From: Siphonodentalium dalli
Taxonomy: Eukaryota > Mollusca > Scaphopoda > Gadilida > Siphonodentaliidae
DNA: 64,000 bases
NCBI GenBank assembly: GCA_032622095.1
Contig: CP136061.1
Span: 24,368,991-24,432,990 of the forward strand
Direction of reading: 5' to 3'
This document shows positions 34,761-46,998 of the stretch, in pieces (position 1 is the first letter of the stretch; each line of letters starts with the position of its first letter). A program made the translations under genes and the position numbers. The notes beneath the pieces were generated by a model, which made no database searches, was not told where the DNA came from, and saw only the letters and a program-made list of their open reading frames with translations.

Positions 34761-36904
34761 CTTTGGTGGCTTCCCGCGGGTTGGCAAATATGTTCGACGT
34801 GTACGAAAAGTTGTTTTACTCTTAGCTCTTCTCAGATATCAACTCTCCGGTGAATGGTGATGTTTTATGTCCTAGAAAATACTTGTGCCAAATACATATA
34901 TGATGAGGAAACTACCCCCTTGTCTTCTTGGACAAGCGTGATTTTCAAAACTCGAAACGGTCTTTACAAACGGTAAAAGTTCATAGGAAATGACGTTGCA
35001 TTTAGGTCTAGAGTACGTCGTCTGCAGGAGATAGTTTTCGTGTCAATAATTTGCACATATTTCGTGCTGTGATCAGCATGATGAAAGACTTATGTGGCAG
35101 TTTGATTGTCTAGCATCCGGAAAAGAACACGTTCATTGTTCACATTTCTTTGACAAACATATCGTTGGTCACCATGTTCATGTGGCATTTCTATCCAATT
35201 ACAACCTTAAAATACCAGTTCATCAAGCTAAATGGTTGATACGTTTACGCCTACGGGTAGCGGAATGCTAATAGCGTGGAAGCACTGGAGATGCAGAAAC
35301 GTCTACATCGAAGTACAGTGAATAGTCTAAATTGTGCAGTTGGGACGATGGCGCCAATCAATATCACACCTGTCTCCATATCCACCTTTTACAACAGAAG
35401 TGGGAGGCAGATAGAGCTTGTAACAACGGCGTATTATATCAGGACATTCATGCTACAAACTGAGTAAAGTGAACACTTCCATGGAAGAATAACAGATGCA
35501 TAAAAGCGCCAAAACTACAACAAATATTAGTCAATGTTGAGGTTAGTTGGCAATGATGACGTTTTTTAAAGTATAATATATTGTTGGCAATGGGATAATA
35601 AAATAAATATTCTGAACACATGGAGGAAATTACCCATAACATATAAATAATAGGCTAAAATCGACTGCGTTCAGATCCACCCGTGGCGTACATTGTGCAT
35701 ACAGATCATTGATGAAATTCACTCGATGTGTAGTAGATATCGATGAGTATATATATATTTACTAGAATGTTTCTATATACCCTCAGTCGTATGACACGGA
35801 ATTGTCACACGGAGTGTGAAGGGTTCAATGTACGTGCTGATTTTTCATTTTTCCTCTTGATATTGAAGAAAATAATTTTACTTTGAAACTACCTGGCCCC
35901 GATAACCAACTTGCCCACACATTAAGTAAACCCCATATTATTTGCTCTTCCTTCATGTCCTTTCCACTTTCCAGCTTCGCCATCACTGGGTGACCCATTA
36001 CAGCCTGATGCTTCCGGACTAGACCACCGATGTCCATATATTTGCTGGAAACGTTCTAAGTCGTTATAAGTAGAAATATTGACACTGTGTTTGCAAGTAA
36101 TCCAGATTCGTGCGCAATTTAGTTTCTTTCTAATTAATTTCCAGATAGTCCCTCGAAATAAGTGGACATGATGTTGGATCCTCATTAGATACTGCTTCGT
36201 TGGAACATTACGCGCTGAAATGATTGTGGTAGTAGATATTATTGGCAACATGGCCATTTTGGTAGCCATCTTAGAATATTGAATCGTGCTCGGCTGTTCA
36301 TACCCACAAAAACATACTGATTTCAATCAATGTTGTATATTGGTGCCGAATTGGCGTTTTGTCGTGTGGGTTTTCGTTAATAGAGACCTTTCGCAAAACT
36401 CTCGTTTACGATTACGGATACGGATAGGGTACTACGTCACCAACATTTGTGTACTTTCTAATCGTTGTCGTATTTTCCTATCCGTAATAACGGTTACGAT
36501 TTCATTGTTTCTAATAAGCTCAAATAACACCTGAAATTTATTTTCTGCAATATATTACTTTACTCCGTTCGCGACTGTATATGTATATCATGTAAACCAT
36601 ACAGTTGTATTGAGCTACGACCCTCCGACGACCATACTAAAACAAAAATCAAGACATGTCACAACTTTCACATTTCCTACGTTTATAATAAAGATTTGAT
36701 TATACTTTCACTCTATTTGGACATTTAGCGGTTATTCCACTATAGCAGTAATTTGTACATAACAAATAATACATCGTTTTGACATTCAAAAATTCAAAAT
36801 CTCATTATTGAATTTCTTTCATTAATAAATAGATTAGCTCAAGAGTAAGACACCATGGCAGAAATAGTTTCTCACATTTTATACATATTTTCTAAAACAT
36901 TAGA
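34761..36904. other. No recognised gene
   Basis: About 2.1 kb. The longest open frames are on the minus strand at 35825-36037 (70 codons) and 35922-36326 (134 codons); they overlap in different frames and contain no motif I know. I cannot tell a decayed coding exon from chance. No inverted ends or tandem arrays were seen. Confidence 0.35.
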
Positions 36905-38427
36905 AATATTTTTCTATTATTTCTTAAATTCAGAAAACAAACAAATCAACGATTCTCATGTTAAAAATATTTTCTCATCAGCTAGAGAAAACATTTCTTA
37001 ATTTATCAATATTTTCTTTTCGGATAGAAATGATTTCTGGTTTTAAGAATATTCCACCACATTTCTTGAAGCTTTTATCTTCGCAAGAACAAATATTCTA
37101 TGCTCAAAAAAAATGTTCTTGGTGTATAGATATGAATTATTGATGTAAGATACTTTTACTTGTTTCAAGAATTATTTTCTTATTTAGAAAATCCTTTTCG
37201 GCAGTGGCGTGACTTTCCCCTGGTCATGTGACCCATCTGTACCAATTTTCCAACACAAGGAACGCTCTTTATTGCTCATATCTCCCCATTGAAGTCGTAT
37301 GAGGTCAACGGCGTCTATCTCACGACACTCTACGATTAAATTCATCCCATGTGTTTCAATTTTCAACGACCAGATTGAAACAGTTTGGGTATACAATTAA
37401 TTATTTAATTTAAATAATCATTAGTGCCATTTTTAAGTCATCTGATGTGACCTGGGCCTACCTATTAACGTTCTCCAGGTCAAATTACCTCTATATACAA
37501 TTTTTCAGCTCCGATGGTCCAATCGTTTCTGTATAAACAATCAGTTCTTGAATTCACTCATACGACATCACATGAAGGAAGATTAACGATTCAGGCTGCA
37601 CAATCCATGATGGAATATTCAATCACATGGAACGGCATAACTACAGTTACGGGCGGCCTATCACAAAAAAACTTTTCGACAACGTACTCAGTGGATTAGC
37701 GGGCATCGGTCATGGCTGAGAAAAGGTACACAGGAGATATCCTTTAAATCAAAGTTATAAAATAATAATTTTGAGTCAGATGATCAGTCAAATTTAGTCT
37801 CTGTCACAAGGAAACGGTTTGTTTCTAATGTGTTTCCACTCACTGGAACCGGAATTGTTACTATATTTTGAACTTTGAACCATTTCAATTGAAAATACAA
37901 ATTTGAACACTAAATCTTCGAACTTGATTTGATCCCCACACCCCAATATTGGAAGTATCCAACTGACAACTAATACATTCCAATTGTAATGACAATTCCA
38001 AACAAACATCCATAAAAATCCAACTCATGACAATTTTAGTCTAAAACTCTAAGGCTAAGTATCAGTTATACAATTATGACAACAGTATAATACCGATCTA
38101 ATTTTGTCTAAAATTCTAACTGATGTCGATCTCTAAGTTACTAACAGAGCACCGAGCAGTTGGTAGAGCATCAGAGTAGAATAATAAGTCGAATTTTGTA
38201 CACTTCGGGCTTATTTCTAAACATTTTTTCGACACATATAGTGGCGTGTTGTGACAATAGGTTCATGATAGCGCTACTAATGTTCGAAATTCCCTCATAT
38301 TGTTGTTCTTTTCGACGTCTCGTCGTACCAGAAGCACCCAAGATAATCAGAAGTAGTTCCTCCACCTGCCTCCACAGTGTATTTTGATCACATTTCTCAA
38401 TAATAATCTGCCAGAATATACCACCAA
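36905..38427. repeat. Segmental duplication D2, copy A
   Basis: This matches 61238-62847 in collinear order: 'aaacaaacaaatcaacg', 'ggtcatgtgacccatctgta', 'cagctccgatggtcca', 'acaggagatatcctttaaat' and 'aataatctgccaga'. Copy B contains a 370 bp insertion that this copy lacks (empty TACT at 38275-38278), while this copy has about 200 extra bases near 37800-38040. No gene was recognised in it. Confidence 0.8.
38143..38215 (+). repeat. tRNA-like head of a degenerate SINE
   Basis: 'gagcagttggtagagcatca' resembles the D-arm and A box of a tRNA-Lys-like gene. About 30 bases downstream 'aagtcgaatttt' could be a decayed B box. The acceptor stem does not close and no anticodon arm is clear, so it is not a functional tRNA. 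The same stretch is at 62198-62270. Confidence 0.35.
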
Positions 38428-38643
38428 TGCGACAAGGATTGTATATCAAGTGATATATAATATCAGGGTTCACGATTATATTATAGGGATTGGTAGATCT
38501 AAGTAACACGTACGTACCACCCGAGATCAGGATTGTATACCTTACTCGTATTTAAATTCACGCAGTACAATTTTTCGCTCAGTTTTGAATTCGCGCACTG
38601 ACAGCTTCAGTTCTTATCGTTCCCGAGTGTATACATGTGCACA
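38428..38643. other. No recognised feature between D2 and the MITE
   Basis: About 215 bases without open frame or repeat; the tract 'aatttaaattcgcgc'-like words recur near 42760. Confidence 0.35.
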
Positions 38644-38647
38644 TTAA

Positions 38648-39104
38648 AGGCCCATTTAATTTTCGAATCAGATTATTTTTTTATACTGCCTTGATATACG
38701 GTTTTAATAACAATATATGCCATAAAATATGATTAAAATACTATAATTCATCACCATTTGGAACGTCTGTGTCTCAGGAGGTGCCCATATAGTAATAGAA
38801 AACAGCTGAAATCATAAAATCGTCCCCCCCCCCGTTATGACGCCCAGAATGAAACAATTCAGACTATAGTTTATTTCCAATGGAAGGGGAATAACTTAAC
38901 TCTATATCTAAATATCCCCTTCCATTGAAAATAATAGACTTTGTGCAGAAACTTGAGCACAGAACAGACATCGATATCTCAACAAAAACAACATGTTCAC
39001 AGTTTATTATACATCGAATAAGTTGAAATTACAATGTATTGGGGCGTCCTCTTTCAAGTGGTATATACTATGGCATATATTTTATATTATTCTCACATTC
39101 GAAT
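38648..39104. mobile_element. TTAA-type MITE, family 1, inverted and end-truncated
   Basis: It starts after TTAA (38644-38647) with AGGCCCATTTAATTTTCGAA and runs in the opposite orientation to 5905-6348, sharing 'cgtctgtgtctcag' and 'ggtatatactatgg'. The far end breaks off near 'cacattcgaa', where the inverted repeat should continue. About 100 bp near 38820-38940 differ from the other copies. Confidence 0.65.
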
Positions 39105-39358
39105 AGTAACGGACATCATTGAAAATAACTCGAAAGAAGTAAATCACAACCGCGTATATAGACATGACTTTAGAAAAAACCAAATTTGGCTGCGTGTATT
39201 TCAAATAGTTGGGTTGACATATTATCTCAGACTGTGACCACGGTGTCACTCAAAGGTTGTGGATATACAAACTCATTTTCAGCGGTGATCTCCCTTGCAT
39301 ACGCGCGATAACACGGAAGTATGAATGGTGCGCGATGGTAGAGAAAGGACGTATTATA

Positions 39359-42300
39359 TGGTTACCCACAACTAATTATTTTCCATAGGCGACAGTGTTA
39401 ACTAAAAGTCCCGTCGGCCATGGCTTTGACCTAGTTGAACTTCTAGTGGTCAATTTTCCCTTAGAACGTCATCCTCTGCACCAGTATGTGACAACAAACG
39501 CGCCCTTTTCGGTATTTTTTTCAAACGATAATCTTGCATTTCCACAACTACCCCATTTACTGCAAAAAAATCAGCAGCATAAAAATACCCAGACCCCTTC
39601 CGTAACTTCTGGACGGCACCAGACTCTTCCTGGACATCTAAACATACACGATCGCCATATTTACGTAGGCTATGATTTTCTGTTCCCGATTAGGGATATT
39701 TCCCTCAGTGATAATCAACCAATCAGCAGCCAGAATTTTTTTTTATGCTGACTCGAGTTTCCCTACACAAATTCAAGAAAAGTAACTCTATATAATTAGT
39801 TGTTTGTAACCTATATTTGAAAAGAAAATTGAAGTTTGATCGTGTAAACCGCGCCAATTTTACAAAAAAAGCTTTACCGTGATACAATAGAAATATAGGA
39901 GTTATTGGACATCCTATTATCTCCCAGCGGTCATTTAACCCACATACCCCGTTTTAAAATTAACAATTTTTTTGGGGTAAGAAATAACACCAGTAATAGA
40001 ATCCTGATAAATCTGGAAGCGCAGTTTAGTAGAAAAGATACTAATGTCTCATGTTAGGCTTGTCATAGACATATATACTGCACAGTGTCGCATGTCCCAT
40101 GTCCATCCACTCACTAGTGGGGATATTATGACCACAAATGTGACCACACCCCAAATTCAGGGTTTTTCATCATAATTTAATTTGTAAAAACCGACTCGCG
40201 TGCATAACGCACACGATAGAAAGTAATATGTATAAGTTTTGAAAACTAGTCACGTACATCTACCATACGTTTTAAGGAATTTATCTAATTTTGAACAATA
40301 CAATGTTTAATTGCATTTGAAATAGACCCCCCCCCCCCCCTCAAAATTTCACCATCCGATGATGGTTTGGTTCAATGATAGGCGGATGTCCCTTTAAATT
40401 TCAGTACTTTTCAGGAGTTTGAGTCGAATTTCTATCAGAGAAACTTCCATCACCTCGACCGTGCTATTTTGAACATTAAAGGTCCACCCATATGCACAAA
40501 ATGGATGATTTTCAGAAAATTTCGCCTCCGGAAAAAGTTGAAGTTCCGGCGACAGAGGGTTAATAAATGTCTCGCATAATCTGAAAATGGGTCTGTAGGG
40601 CGTGAAAATATAATAACTCAACAAAACGAGTGTGTCTTTGTTTATCAGTGTTCCTAAATTCGCTGCCCTGAACGATATTTGAAAAATGTGATTTTTTTGC
40701 CTATAGGTTACCCACAACTAATTATTTTCCATAGGCGACAGTGTTAACTAAAAGTCCCGTCGGCCATGGCTTTGACCTAGTTGAACTTCTAGTGGTCAAT
40801 TTTCCCTTAGAACGTCATCCTCTGCACCAGTATGTGACAACAAACGCGCCCTTTTCGGTATTTTTTTCAAACGAAAATCTTGCATTTCCACAACTACCCC
40901 ATTTACTGCAAAAAAATCAGCAGCATAAAAATACCCAGACCCCTTCCGTAACTTCTGGACGGCACCAGACTCTTCCTGGACATCTAAACATACACGATCG
41001 CCATATTTACGTAGGCTATGATTTTCTGTTCCCGATTAGGGATATTTCCCTCAGTGATAATCAACCAATCAGCAGCCAGAATTTTTTTTTATGCTGACTC
41101 GAGTTTCCCTACACAAATTCAAGAAAAGTAACTCTATATAATTAGTTGTTTGTAACCTATATTTGAAAAGAAAATTGAAGTTTGATCGTGTAAACCGCGC
41201 CAATTTTACAAAAAAAGCTTTACCGTGATACAATAGAAATATAGGAGTTATTGGACATCCTATTATCTCCCAGCGGTCATTTAACCCACATACCCCGTTT
41301 TAAAATTAACAATTTTTTTGGGGTAAGAAATAACACCAGTAATAGAATCCTGATAAATCTGGAAGCGCAGTTTAGTAGAAAAGATACTAATGTCTCATGT
41401 TAGGCTTGTCATAGACATATATACTGCACAGTGTCGCATGTCCCATGTCCATCCACTCACTAGTGGGGATATTATGACCACAAATGTGACCACACCCAAA
41501 ATTCAGGGTTTTTCATCATAATTTAATTTGTAAAAACCGACTCGCGTGCATAACGCACACGATAGAAAGTAATATGTATAAGTTTTGAAAACTAGTCACG
41601 TACATCTACCATACGTTTTAAGGAATTTATCTAATTTTGAACAATACAATGTTTAATTGCATTTGAAATAGACCCCCCCCCCCCCCCCCTCAAAATTTCA
41701 CCATCCGATGATGGTTTGGTTTTAATGATAGGCGGATGTCCCTTTAAATTTCAGTACTTTTCAGGAGTTTGAGTCGAATTTCTATCAGAGAAACTTCCAT
41801 CACCTCGACCGTGCTATTTTGAACATTAAAGGTCCACCCATATGCACAAAATGGATGATTTTCAGAAAATTTCGCCTCCGGAAAAAGTTGAAGTTCCGGC
41901 GACAGAGGGTTAATAAATGTCTCGCATAATCTGAAAATGGGTCTGTAGGGCGTGAAAATATAATAACTCAACAAAACGAGTGTGTCTTTGTTTATCAGTG
42001 TTCCTAAATTCGCTGCCCTGAACGATATTTGAAAAATGTGATTTTTTTGCCTATAGGTTACCCACAACTAATTATTTTCCATAGGCGACAGTGTTAACTA
42101 AAAGTCCCGTCGGCCATGGCTTTGACCTAGTTGAACTTCTAGTGGTCAATTTTCCCTTAGAACGTCATCCTCTGCACCAGTATGTGACAACAAACGCGCC
42201 CTTTTCGGTATTTTTTTCAAACGATAATCTTGCATTTCCACAACTACCCCATTTACTGCAAAAAAATCAGCAGCATAAAAATACCCAGACACCTTCCGTA

Positions 42301-42508
42301 ACTTCTGGACGGCACCAGACTCTTCCTGGACATCTAAACATACACGATCGCCATATTTACGTAGGCTATGATTTTCTGTTCCCGATTAGGGATATTTCCC
42401 TCAGTGATAATCAACCAATCAGCAGCCAGAATTTTTTTTTATGCTGACTCGAGTTTCCCTACACAAATTCAAGAAAAGTAACTCTATATAATTAGTTGTT
42501 TGTAACCA
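39359..42508. mobile_element. Composite inverted-repeat element built of 2.3 tandem 1.35 kb units
   Basis: The outer ends TGGTTACCCACAACTAATTA and TAATTAGTTGTTTGTAACCA are inverted repeats, flanked by TATA at 39355-39358 and 42509-42512. Copy 1 of the duplication has no such sequence at the equivalent site (about 360). Units begin at 39361, 40707 and 42057. The first two differ by two or three substitutions and a C-run of 14 versus 17. Each unit is a ~450 bp inverted-repeat module plus a ~895 bp spacer; the third is the module only. Repeated open frames of 118 codons (+) and 107 codons (-) have no recognisable domain. Confidence 0.8.
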
Positions 42509-43336
42509 TATATGGCTTGTGCGCCATGGTAGATATCATGGATAGGGAGAAACACTTCCGTCTCCATTCGTACCAGTACTGGAATGTGTATTTCGCGCAA
42601 CCATTGCACCATGGAATACATATACGAATAGTGTTGTTGAGATTGCGTGCACGCGTTTGCATTTAATACTTTACTAGTATTGTCGATACAGTCCAACCTA
42701 CCGCCATCTAATTTTCCGTGTGATTTGGCATAATCTCAAGAGTAGTACTATTTTTCGCTCCGATTTAAATTCGCGCCCATATGGGTGCGCGAAAAATATG
42801 ACTGCGCTAATTTAAATACGAGTAAGGTATACAATTGAGTATCATGATTGTATCGCGGGGGGGGGGGGGGGGGGGTAACCCAATATAGAACGTACATGGA
42901 ATAGATAACTGAGATATTTGTCTGAAACAGTTTACAATTTGTTGAATGATTACATTGGCTAAATAACGGGAGATATTTCGAAATTAAACATGACAGTTAA
43001 TGACTGTTGAGAGGCTCACCTGACTGCAAAGACTGAGAAGACTGGGACTCTGAAGACTATAACAGTTAGTACTTGTCAAAATCACTTTAAAACAAGTAGT
43101 TCAAAACAAGGACGTAGCAAGCGGGTCTCCGTTGAGCAGTGGGGTGTCCACCTTGAAATTTCCAACTGCACGCCCCTGATCCCCCACCCACATAGTCCAT
43201 TGTCTATTCCCTCCCAACTAAAGCAAACACGTACACTCCCAAGTTCGTAATATTCCTTTGCACATGTTGGAATTTTACGCCAGGGGCCTTATACACCAAA
43301 CGCTATTTCTTGACTGATTTGAACAAACCTGTAACC

Positions 43337-45663
43337 CAGTAAACCAAGTACCCACCATACTATATCTAAGCTAAGTATGCCGAGTCAGTAAACCAAGTAC
43401 CCACCATACTATATCTAAGCTAAGTATGCCGAGTCAGTAAACCAAGTACCCACCATACTATATCTAAGCTAAGTATGCCGAGTCAGTAAACCAAGTACCC
43501 ACCATACTATATCTAAGCTAAGTATGCCGAGTCAGTAAACCAAGTACCCACCATACTATATCTAAGCTAAGTATGCCGAGTCAGTAAACCAAGTACCCAC
43601 CATACTATATCTAAGCTAAGTGTGCCGAGTCAGTAAACCAAGTACCCACCATACTATATCTAAGCTAAGTATGCCGAGTCAGTAAACCAAGTACCCACCA
43701 TACTATATCTAAGCTAAGTATGCCGAGTCAGTAAACCAAGTAGCCACCATACTATATCTAAGCTAAGTATGCCGAGTCAGTAAACCAAGTACCCACCATA
43801 CTATATCTAAACTAAGTATGCCGAGTCAGTAAACCAAGTACCCACCATACTATATCTAAGCTAAGTATGCCGAGTCAGTAAACCAAGTAGCCACCATACT
43901 ATATCTAAGCTAAGTATGCCGAGTCAGTAAACCAAGTACCCACCATACTATATCTAAGCTAAGTATGCCGAGTCAGTAAACCAAGTACCCACCATACTAT
44001 ATCTAAGCTAAGTGTGCCGAGTCAGTAAACCAAGTACCCACCATACTATATCTAAGCTAAGTACCCACCATACTATATCTAAGCTAAGTATGCCGAGTCA
44101 GTAAACCAAGTACCCACCATACTATATCTAAGCTAAGTATGCCGAGTCAGTAAACCAAGTACCCACCATACTATATCTAAGCTAAGTATGCCGAGTCAGT
44201 AAACCAAGTACCCACCATACTATATCTAAGCTAAGTGTGCCGAGTCAGTAAACCAAGTACCCACCATACTATATCTAAGCTAAGTATGCCGAGTCAGTAA
44301 ACCAAGTACCCACCATACTATATCTAAGCTAAGTATGCCGAGTCAGTAAACCAAGTACCCACCATACTATATCTAAGCTAAGTATGCCGAGTCAGTAGAC
44401 CAAGTACCCACCATACTATATCTAAGCTAAGTATGCCGAGTCAGTAAACCAAGTACCCACCATACTATATCTAAGCTAAGTATGCCGAGTCAGTAAACCA
44501 AGTACCCACCATACTATATCTAAGATAAGTATGCCGAGTCAGTAAACCAAGTACCCACCATACTATATCTAAGCTAAGTATGCCGAGTCAGTAAACCAAG
44601 TACCCACCATACTATATCTAAGCTAAGTATGCCGAGTCAGTAAACCAAGTACCCACCATACTATATCTAAGCTAAGTATGCCGAGTCAGTAAACCAAGTA
44701 CCCACCATACTATATCTAAGCTAAGTATGCCGAGTCAGTAAACCAAGTACCCACCATACTATATCTAAGCTAAGTATGCCGAGTCAGTAAACCAAGTACC
44801 CACCATACTATATCTAAGCTAAGTGTGCCGAGTCAGTAAACCAAGTACCCACCATACTATATCTAAGCTAAGTATGCCGAGTCAGTAAACCAAGTACCCA
44901 CCATACTATATCTAAGCTAAGTATGCCGAGTCAGTAAACCAAGTACCCACCATACTATATCTAAGCTAAGTATGCCGAGTCAGTAAACCAAGTACCCACC
45001 ATACTATATCTAAGCTAAGTATGCCGAGTCAGTAAACCAAGTACCCACCATACTATATCTAAGCTAAGTATGCCGAGTCAGTAAACCAAGTACCCACCAT
45101 ACTATATCTAAGCTAAGTATGCCGAGTCAGTAAACCAAGTACCCACCATACTATATCTAAGCTAAGTGTGCCGAGTCAGTAAACCAAGTACCCACCATAC
45201 TATATCTAAGCTAAGTATGCCGAGTCAGTAAACCAAGTACCCACCATACTATATCTAAGCTAAGTGTGCCGAGTCAGTAAACCAAGTACCCACCATACTA
45301 TATCTAAGCTAAGTATGCCGAGTCAGTAAACCAAGTACCCACCATACTATATCTAAGCTAAGTATGCCGAGTCAGTAAACCAAGTACCCACCATACTATA
45401 TCTAAGCTAAGTATGCCGAGTCAGTAAACCAAGTACCCACCATACTATATCTAAGCTACGTATGCCGAGTCAGTAAACCAAGTACCCACCATACTATATC
45501 TAAGCTAAGTATGCCGAGTCAGTAAACCAAGTACCCACCATACTATATCTAAGCTAAGTATGCCGAGTCAGTAAACCAAGTACCCACCATACTATATCTA
45601 AGATAAGTATGCCGAGTCAGTAAACCAAGTACCCACCATACTATATCTAAGCTAAGTGTGCCG
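43337..45663. repeat. 49 bp satellite array, about 47 units
   Basis: The unit runs 'agtcagtaaaccaagtaccc' then 'accatactatatctaagcta' then 'agtatgccg'. Identity between units is very high. One unit near 44050 is a partial duplicate of about 28 bp. Variant units carry 'gtgtgccg' or 'gtagccacc', some at recurring spacings. The paralogous site in copy 1 (about 1146-1195) holds a single diverged unit, so the array arose by amplification after duplication. There are no unique spacers, so it is not a CRISPR-like array. Confidence 0.97.
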
Positions 45664-46859
45664 AATGACTCTTGGTGTGAAGACGTTTTAAGAATTACAA
45701 TGGCGGAAGAGATATGTCAGTGATCTCACCCCTATTTGGCCTGGTGACCCAATTTGAGCAAATCTGAATCCCAGTCACCCCAAGGACTCTCTATAAGAAA
45801 TGTATGCTAAATGTGCTAAATGGTTCATGAGAAGATGTTTTAAGAATAACTATTGAGGGAACAAGTTATGTCCCTGGTTCCACCCTTATTTGACTGGTGA
45901 CCCCATTTGAAAAAAAATCTCTACTCCAGTCACACAATACAAAATATAAGCTAAGTAGCCCCGGTGTATTTATTGTTAATGGCCTAACTGTCAGATTCAC
46001 ACTGTCTAGGATATCAATTAACAGGGTTGTCACACCAAGAAAATTTAATATAAATTATAACTGATATGCATTGTTTTGTAAACACTGAAGAATATCTGAC
46101 ATTTCAATAACTACTTTTTAATCACCTTAGGCCAGCATGTGTGACTTCGATAAGCCGTTGACTAAACATGCTGTGTTCTCAGGCACCCTCCTGATATATC
46201 GTATCTTAGATAGCTCTGAGTATCTGCTGTTCTTTTCATATGTTCTGGATTTTAGACTGATTTAAACCAAAATTGGTGTGGCGACCCTGGCGGATGTTAT
46301 AATGGCCCCAGTTTTTCATTAACAAAAATTGAGCAAGCAGTTAAATCAATTTTAAAATTAAAAAAAATTATTATTTATTTAATAAAAAAACGGTTTAGTG
46401 TTTTTTAAATACATTGTTTTCTAATTAGTCAAGGAGTTCAATCTGATATATTTTTAATTTTTTTAAGAGTTATGTCCCTGACTACGCCCATATTTGACTT
46501 GGTGACCCAATTTGAACAAATATGAAACCCAGTCACACAAGGAACCTCTATACCAAATAGAAACTAAATCGGCCTGATGGTTATTGAGAAGTTGTTTTAA
46601 GAATTACTATGGAGGGAAAGAGTTATTGACTTGGCTTCGCAACTATTTGACCAGGTGACCTCATTTTAACATTTCTGTATATGAATCACCTGGGGAAGAT
46701 CCACACCAAATATGAATCCGGTATTATGGTTCTGGAGAAGAAGATGTTTCAAGAATTGTTGACGGATGATGAGTGATGACTATAGCTCCACCAGAGACTT
46801 CGTTTCAGGTGAGCTAAAACAATTCATTCATCGTACTACATCTGTTTTAAAGGTGTTTT
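45664..46859. other. 3' flank of TLR copy 2: degenerate repeats, no gene
   Basis: Same ~150 bp degenerate repeats as in 1200-2560, with one deletion near 45960 relative to copy 1. Ends in 'tttcaggtgagctaaa' at about 46817. Confidence 0.55.
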
Positions 46860-46861
46860 TG

Positions 46862-46996
46862 TTTACCACTAAAGTGCCTTTGAAGATACTGATACACGCT
46901 ATATTCGGATGACTTAAAGTAAGCTAATAGGCTCTTGTCCAGCACAATGGTTTGGTACACGCCAAATAAGCAATCACGTGTAAGTTGAAAACATAA
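46862..46996 (-). pseudogene. Remnant of a TIR-domain C-terminus downstream of TLR copy 2
   Basis: Counterpart of 2643-2776: the minus strand encodes VYQTIVLDKSLLAYFKSS and YSVYQYLQ directly downstream of the stop codon of the TLR. Both copies remain open here, with only a few changes, for example I-V versus I-E before LDKS. Confidence 0.6.
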
Positions 46997-46998
46997 CT

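Noticed and set aside
35922..36326. 134-codon minus-strand frame as a host exon
   Set aside because: No motif, overlaps another open frame, no convincing splice context; kept only as an unresolved stretch.
40327..41690. C-runs as regulated G-quadruplexes
   Set aside because: They are single homopolymer runs of variable length, more likely replication-slippage tracts.
40394..42067. 107-codon minus-strand frames in the spacer as genes
   Set aside because: Same reason: two copies of one tandem unit, no recognisable motif.
39395..42447. Three identical 118-codon open frames as a conserved gene family
   Set aside because: They are identical because the DNA units are almost identical. There is no domain, and the frame lies in an inverted-repeat module.
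43337..45663. CRISPR-like array
   Set aside because: Units are contiguous 49 bp repeats without unique spacers, in animal DNA.
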